A stretch of DNA of 9,159 bases from Phycisphaerae bacterium. Its GTDB lineage: Bacteria > Planctomycetota > Phycisphaerae > JAJVII01. Of the stretch, positions 6,546 through 9,159 are shown in pieces. The stretch spans positions 1 to 9,159 of the forward strand of contig JAQTVL010000145.1 in assembly GCA_028706835.1 (NCBI GenBank). Reading direction: 5' to 3'. Within the stretch, counting starts at the first letter, position 1. Each line of letters opens with the position of its first letter. A model generated the notes under the pieces. It saw only the letters and a program-made list of their open reading frames with translations. It made no database searches and was not told the DNA's origin. A program made the position numbers and the translations under genes.

Positions 6546-6899
6546 TCAGCGTTTCGGCGCGGCGGCGGCCTGCATCTCGGCCAGGGCGGTCGTCACCTGC
6601 GGCGACACCTCGAACAGGCTCTCCAGCCCCGTCACGGTGAACACCGACCAGACGGCCGGGGCAATGCCGCACAGCCGGAGCTTCCGGCTGTGGTCGCGCT
6701 GGTATTTACGCAGCTTCAGCAGCAGCGCGATGTTGGACGAGTTGACGAAGCTCACGGCCGACAGGTCGATCAGCACGTCGCGGTCGCCGCCGGCGGTCAG
6801 CGTGTCGAACAGCGCGTCCAGTTCGTCCGTGAACATCGGATCGTCGGCCACATCCGCCACCAGCACCTGCTCCGACCACTGCACAATGCCCATCGCCAT
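6546..6899 (-). CDS. STAS-domain protein, anti-sigma factor antagonist-like
   Basis: This is a 117-residue single-domain STAS protein of the SpoIIAA/RsbV type. The core DVLIDLSAVSFVNSSNIALLLKLRKYQ (residues 41-67) aligns with the family region that carries the phosphorylated serine. Canonical members read D-S-S-G; here it is N53-S54-S55-N56, with S54 the likely phosphosite. These proteins bind and release a partner, often a serine kinase/anti-sigma factor, and phosphorylation breaks the binding. No such kinase or phosphatase gene is in the window. GGAGG at 6902-6906 is only 2 bases from the ATG at 6899 but 8 bases from a second in-frame ATG at 6893, so the protein may start at residue 3. The gene is 24 bases downstream of the RNase H-like gene on the same strand, so co-transcription is likely, and its stop lies one base from the pilin operon stop. 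Confidence 0.8.
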   Translation of the reverse strand: MAMGIVQWSEQVLVADVADDPMFTDELDALFDTLTAGGDRDVLIDLSAVSFVNSSNIALLLKLRKYQRDHSRKLRLCGIAPAVWSVFTVTGLESLFEVSPQVTTALAEMQAAAAPKR

Positions 6900-6901
6900 A
6901 G

Positions 6902-6906
6902 CCTCC
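6902..6906 (-). promoter_or_regulatory. Ribosome binding site of the STAS gene
   Basis: GGAGG on the minus strand lies 8 bases upstream of the ATG at 6893 (residue 3) but only 2 bases from the ATG at 6899. The spacing favours the ATG at 6893 and a 115-residue protein. Confidence 0.6.
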
Positions 6907-6923
6907 GTGCCCCTGTCGTTACG

Positions 6924-7976
6924 TCATCGACTCCGAATGAACCGCTCCGCCGGCAGGCCGAGCCTCTTCGCCGCCGCCGACACTTCGCCCACGAACCGCT
7001 GGCCGTCGGTGTAATAACCGGCTGTCGCCCGCAGGCCCGGCCCCACGTGCCCCTGCCAGAAGCGGTTGAGCAGCCGCATGAACACCTCGCGCGTGTATTT
7101 GCAGTACATGCTCGCCAGCGCCGCCGGCAGATACGTCACATCGGCCTTGGGCACGAACCACAACTCCACCTCGCGCCCGGCGCCCGGGTCGCTGAGACGA
7201 TAGCCCGACCGCTCGGCCGATTCCACCAGCACGGTCAGTTGCATGTCCGGCCAGTGCTGTAGCAGCAGGTTGCGGTACGAGTCTCGCCCGCCGTGCTTGT
7301 CGCAGACGACCTTGAGGCGGTCGCCGCCGAATCGTGCGATCAGCCGCTGGATCAGGCGGGCCGTGCAGCAGAACAGCATCTTGCCCTTGTTGTTCATCGC
7401 GTCGCAGAGCTGGTTGAACCGCGCCTCGCAGACCAGCTCCAGCCCCGCGCCGAGGAAGAACACGTTGCCGCGCTTCATCGCCACCCGCAGGCCGTTGATT
7501 CGCGTCGCCAGGTCGTCCTGGCCGCTCTCGACCGGCAGTGCGAACTCGCCGCAGCCGGCGTACCACGGGTGGGCGGCGGCCTGCTCCGCCCAGCCGGGGG
7601 CCAGGCGGTCGAGGAACTGCCCGAAGGTCGGGGCGGTCCATGGCTCGTTGGTTGCTGACTCGCCGCCGGGCGCTCGCGGCTGGGTGGCCAGGGTGCCGAG
7701 CACGCCGCGCTCCAGTTCGAGCAGCCCCTTGGCGGCGCTGTAGATTTTCTTGGAGTCGTTGATGGCCAGGCGGGCGAACTTCCGGCTGGGCGTCTTGCTC
7801 ACGCCGCCGCGGAGCCGCTGCCACAGGTCGTCGCCCAAGCCACCGGCCGGCACGTGCCATGCGGTCGCCCCGATGACCAGCGGCCCGAGGATCGGCCCGA
7901 AGCCGGCCTCATCCACGCCGGCGACGATGGTCCGCCGCGAGTCAGTTGTCTGGCCATCCGTGGTCATTGGGGCCAT
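6924..7976 (-). CDS. Divergent RNase HII-like protein with GFG in place of the GRG motif
   Basis: From the ATG at 7976 the protein is 350 residues, and from the ATG at 7967 it is 347. The open frame extends to 8030, but that extension is translated 7-base repeat and is left out. The core is RNase HII: VDEAGFGPILGPLVIGA (D22, E23), NDSKKI (D74-K77), VVCDKHGG (D226) and KADVTYLPAALASMYCKYTRE (D279), and it ends in AGYYTDGQRF and AAKRLGLPAERFI, which match the family's C-terminal GY-T--H region. D22, E23, D226 and D279 correspond to the four catalytic acids. Two features are odd. The GRG motif that reads the RNA-DNA junction is GFG. The protein is also much longer than a typical RNase HII of about 200 residues, with extra sequence before DSKK, between DSKK and D226, and between D226 and D279. 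No N-terminal TBP-like domain of RNase HIII type is seen. RNA-DNA hybrid cleavage is likely but not assured. Confidence 0.75.
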   Translation of the reverse strand: MAPMTTDGQTTDSRRTIVAGVDEAGFGPILGPLVIGATAWHVPAGGLGDDLWQRLRGGVSKTPSRKFARLAINDSKKIYSAAKGLLELERGVLGTLATQPRAPGGESATNEPWTAPTFGQFLDRLAPGWAEQAAAHPWYAGCGEFALPVESGQDDLATRINGLRVAMKRGNVFFLGAGLELVCEARFNQLCDAMNNKGKMLFCCTARLIQRLIARFGGDRLKVVCDKHGGRDSYRNLLLQHWPDMQLTVLVESAERSGYRLSDPGAGREVELWFVPKADVTYLPAALASMYCKYTREVFMRLLNRFWQGHVGPGLRATAGYYTDGQRFVGEVSAAAKRLGLPAERFIRSR

Positions 7977-8004
7977 GATAAGCGGGGGAAGTGCCGAGTG
8001 CCAA
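7975..8004 (-). promoter_or_regulatory. Candidate promoter of the RNase HII-like gene, built partly from the 7-base repeat
   Basis: On the minus strand TTGGCA (plus 7999-8004, 5 of 6 to TTGACA) and TATCAT (plus 7975-7980, 5 of 6 to TATAAT) are 18 bases apart. Transcription would start near 7968, at the ATG at 7967, giving a leaderless message. No Shine-Dalgarno site is visible for either ATG, which would fit. This is a pattern match only. Confidence 0.25.
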
Positions 8005-8018
8005 GTGCCAAGTGCCGA
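7991..8018. repeat. Four tandem 7-base units, GTGCCRA
   Basis: The units are GTGCCGA (7991-7997), GTGCCAA (7998-8004), GTGCCAA (8005-8011) and GTGCCGA (8012-8018), running without gaps. The run lies just upstream of the RNase HII-like start and is non-coding. Confidence 0.9.
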
Positions 8019-8071
8019 ATGAAGGATCAAAGGGTGCAGCCGGCTTCGGTGGCACGACTAATTCTTCGCCG

Positions 8072-8163
8072 TTTGTGGAGTGCGGTAGCGCAGCTACCGC
8101 TTTGGAGGGCGGGCGCGACGCTGCGCGACCCAAAGCGGTAGCTGCGCTACCGCACTCCACAAA
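8072..8163. repeat. REP/BIME-like element, perfect 34-bp inverted repeat
   Basis: The left arm 8072-8105 and right arm 8130-8163 are perfect reverse complements around a 24-base loop. Each arm also folds on its own: GCGGTAGC and GCTACCGC pair at 8082-8089 with 8093-8100, and at 8135-8142 with 8146-8153, around 3-base loops. This nested form, a pair of head-to-head hairpins, is typical of REP/BIME elements. The motif GTGGAGTGCGGTAGC resembles repeats I recall from Planctomycetota and Verrucomicrobiota. The right arm is followed by A and not T, and no T-run follows on the minus strand, so it does not look like an intrinsic terminator. No REP-associated transposase (RAYT) is in the window. Confidence 0.85.
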
Positions 8164-8263
8164 AAGATGGATTGGCAACCATGTCACCAGCTCTTGCCGC
8201 AACCAGGATGAAAGAAGGACTTGCGGCAGGCCGAAAGTTGTTTGATTCGGCACTCGCGACAAG
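8164..8263. other. Non-coding stretch between the REP-like element and the 3' repeat
   Basis: I see no gene here. A short inverted repeat, TGCCGCAA (8195-8202) and TTGCGGCA (8221-8228), has an 18-base loop. It is too weak to call a terminator. The open frames across this region read through the palindrome on both strands and are not credible genes. Confidence 0.5.
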
Positions 8264-8328
8264 GAGAGCTTTCAGCGGTCAGCCACAGCCATCCCGCCGT
8301 AGCTGAAAGCTGACCGCTGACCGCTCTC
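8264..8328. repeat. Imperfect inverted repeat and 7-base tandem units after the DAHP synthase gene
   Basis: The arms 8264-8283 and 8309-8328 are 20-bp reverse complements with two mismatches and a 25-base loop. They are built from GCTGACC and GCTGAAA units: on the plus strand GCTGAAA (8302-8308) and GCTGACC (8309-8315, 8316-8322), and inverted copies at 8270-8276 and 8277-8283. The structure lies directly after the stop of the minus-strand DAHP synthase gene and may protect the message or slow transcription. No T-run follows, so an intrinsic terminator is doubtful. Confidence 0.8.
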
Positions 8329-8330
8329 TT

Positions 8331-9159
8331 TCACCCCGATCGGCCTATGGCGTCGGCGATGCGGGCGACGGCGTCCATGACCTGGGCGAAGACATCGGGT
8401 GTGATCGACTGGGCGCCGTCGGTAAGGGCGTGCTCGGGGTCGGCGTGGCACTCGACGATCAGGCCGTCGGCGCCCGCGGCGATGGCGGCCCGGCACATCG
8501 CGGGCACGAGGTATGCGTGGCCGGTGCCGTGGCTGGGGTCGACGATGACCGGCAGGTGCGAGACGCGCTTGAGCTCCGGCACGATGGCCAGGGCCAGCGT
8601 GTTCCGCACGTAGCTCTCGAACGTCCGAATGCCGCGCTCGCACAGGATGATGTTGCGGTTGCCCTGGCTGATGATGTATTCCGCGGCCAGCAGGAACTCG
8701 TCGAGCGTCGCGCTCATGCCGCGCTTGAGCATCACGGGCTTGCTCTGCTGCCCGACCACCTGGAGCAGGTTGAAGTTCTGCATGTTGCGGGCGCCGATCT
8801 GGAGCACGTCGGCGTAGCGGGCCACCAGGCCCACCTGCTCGGCCGCCATCACCTCGGTGACGATGGCCAGCCCGGTCTGCTCGCGGGCCTCGGCCAGGTA
8901 TTGCAGCCCTTTTTCGCCGAGGCCCTGAAAGTCGTAGGGCGAGGTCCGCGGCTTGAACGCCCCGCCGCGAAGCCCGATCGCGCCGCAGGCCTTCAGCCGC
9001 TTGGCCATGTCCAGAATCTGCTCGCGGCTCTCAACGGAGCACGGCCCGGCGATGACGGCGATCTTCGGCCCGCCGATGACCGCCCCGTTGCTCAGCGTCA
9101 CGGCGGTCGGCTCGCTCTTGGTTTCGCGGCTGGAGATTTTGTAGGGGGCCAGGATGGGG
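8331..9159 (-). CDS. aroF: 3-deoxy-7-phosphoheptulonate (DAHP) synthase, type I-beta, N-terminus beyond the window edge
   Basis: This enzyme condenses phosphoenolpyruvate and erythrose 4-phosphate to DAHP, the first step of the shikimate pathway. The frame is open to the window edge. The GTG at 9101 is internal, because the 19 residues before it (ILAPYKISSRETKSE) match the family. About 275 residues are visible. Key motifs, numbered from the GTG, are IAGPCSVES (17-25), LRGGAFKPRTSPYDFQG (44-60), LKRGMSAT (125-132), VDPSHGTGH (187-195), VECH (216-219) and LTDGAQS (226-232). The predicted metal ligands C21, H191, E217 and D228 are spaced 170, 26 and 11 apart. This equals the spacing I recall for the T. 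maritima enzyme (C102, H272, E298, D309), so roughly 62 N-terminal residues are missing. In that family the missing part forms a ferredoxin-like domain for feedback control, which cannot be checked here. The gene is transcribed toward the repeat block at 8264-8328. Confidence 0.93.
   Translation of the reverse strand, partial: PILAPYKISSRETKSEPTAVTLSNGAVIGGPKIAVIAGPCSVESREQILDMAKRLKACGAIGLRGGAFKPRTSPYDFQGLGEKGLQYLAEAREQTGLAIVTEVMAAEQVGLVARYADVLQIGARNMQNFNLLQVVGQQSKPVMLKRGMSATLDEFLLAAEYIISQGNRNIILCERGIRTFESYVRNTLALAIVPELKRVSHLPVIVDPSHGTGHAYLVPAMCRAAIAAGADGLIVECHADPEHALTDGAQSITPDVFAQVMDAVARIADAIGRSG

Noticed and set aside
7977..8030. N-terminal extension of the RNase HII-like protein
   Set aside because: The extra residues are translated GTGCCRA repeats and do not match the family.
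8072..8163. Intrinsic terminator
   Set aside because: The stem is far longer than usual and no T-run follows on either strand.
7942..8262. Open frames on both strands through the REP-like palindrome (VECGSAATAL and KAVAALPHST)
   Set aside because: The same peptides appear on both strands because the DNA is a palindrome. They have no start signals and no domain.

Overview
The window is GC-rich bacterial DNA. The high GC, a type IV pilin-like cluster with unusual repeat-rich PilX-type proteins, a divergent RNase HII-like protein and REP-like palindromes next to short heptamer repeats would fit a Planctomycetota genome, perhaps a Phycisphaerae-like lineage. That placement is an inference from gene style, not a database result.

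Layout, left to right. (1) 1-522, plus strand: the C-terminal part of a TPR protein cut by the window edge. (2) 633-2308, plus strand: a two-gene unit of an AAA/OLD-type ATPase and a TOPRIM-type protein overlapping by ATGA, with its own candidate promoter. Part of the unit is clearly less GC-rich than its flanks and it uses ATA and AGA codons. It looks like an acquired accessory cassette, and a defence-type function is the leading guess. (3) 2432-6544, plus strand: a compact minor-pilin operon encoding a PilV/GspI-like prepilin, two tandem paralogous PilX/GspK-like proteins with a long repeat-rich C-terminal domain, and a PilW/GspJ-like prepilin. (4) 6546-6899 and 6924-7976, minus strand: a STAS-domain protein and a divergent RNase HII-like protein, convergent with the pilin operon. 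(5) 7977-8330: non-coding DNA with two families of 7-base tandem repeats, a perfect 34-bp inverted repeat of REP/BIME type and a second imperfect inverted repeat. (6) 8331-9159, minus strand: a type I-beta DAHP synthase (first step of the shikimate pathway), missing its N-terminus at the window edge.

How they work together. The four pilin-like proteins probably form the tip or priming complex of a type IV pilus or type II secretion-like pseudopilus. Three carry a G|hydrophobic prepilin cleavage site with the usual sequence context (two with Glu at +5 flank the PilX-type pair). No assembly ATPase, platform protein, secretin or prepilin peptidase lies in the window. The ATPase/TOPRIM pair is probably a self-contained module. 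The RNase H-like, STAS and DAHP synthase genes look like chromosomal housekeeping or regulatory genes with no evident link to the pilus.

The best candidates for something little described are the split ATPase/TOPRIM pair, the duplicated Asn-Gly-Ser repeat PilX-type proteins and the non-canonical RNase HII-like protein.
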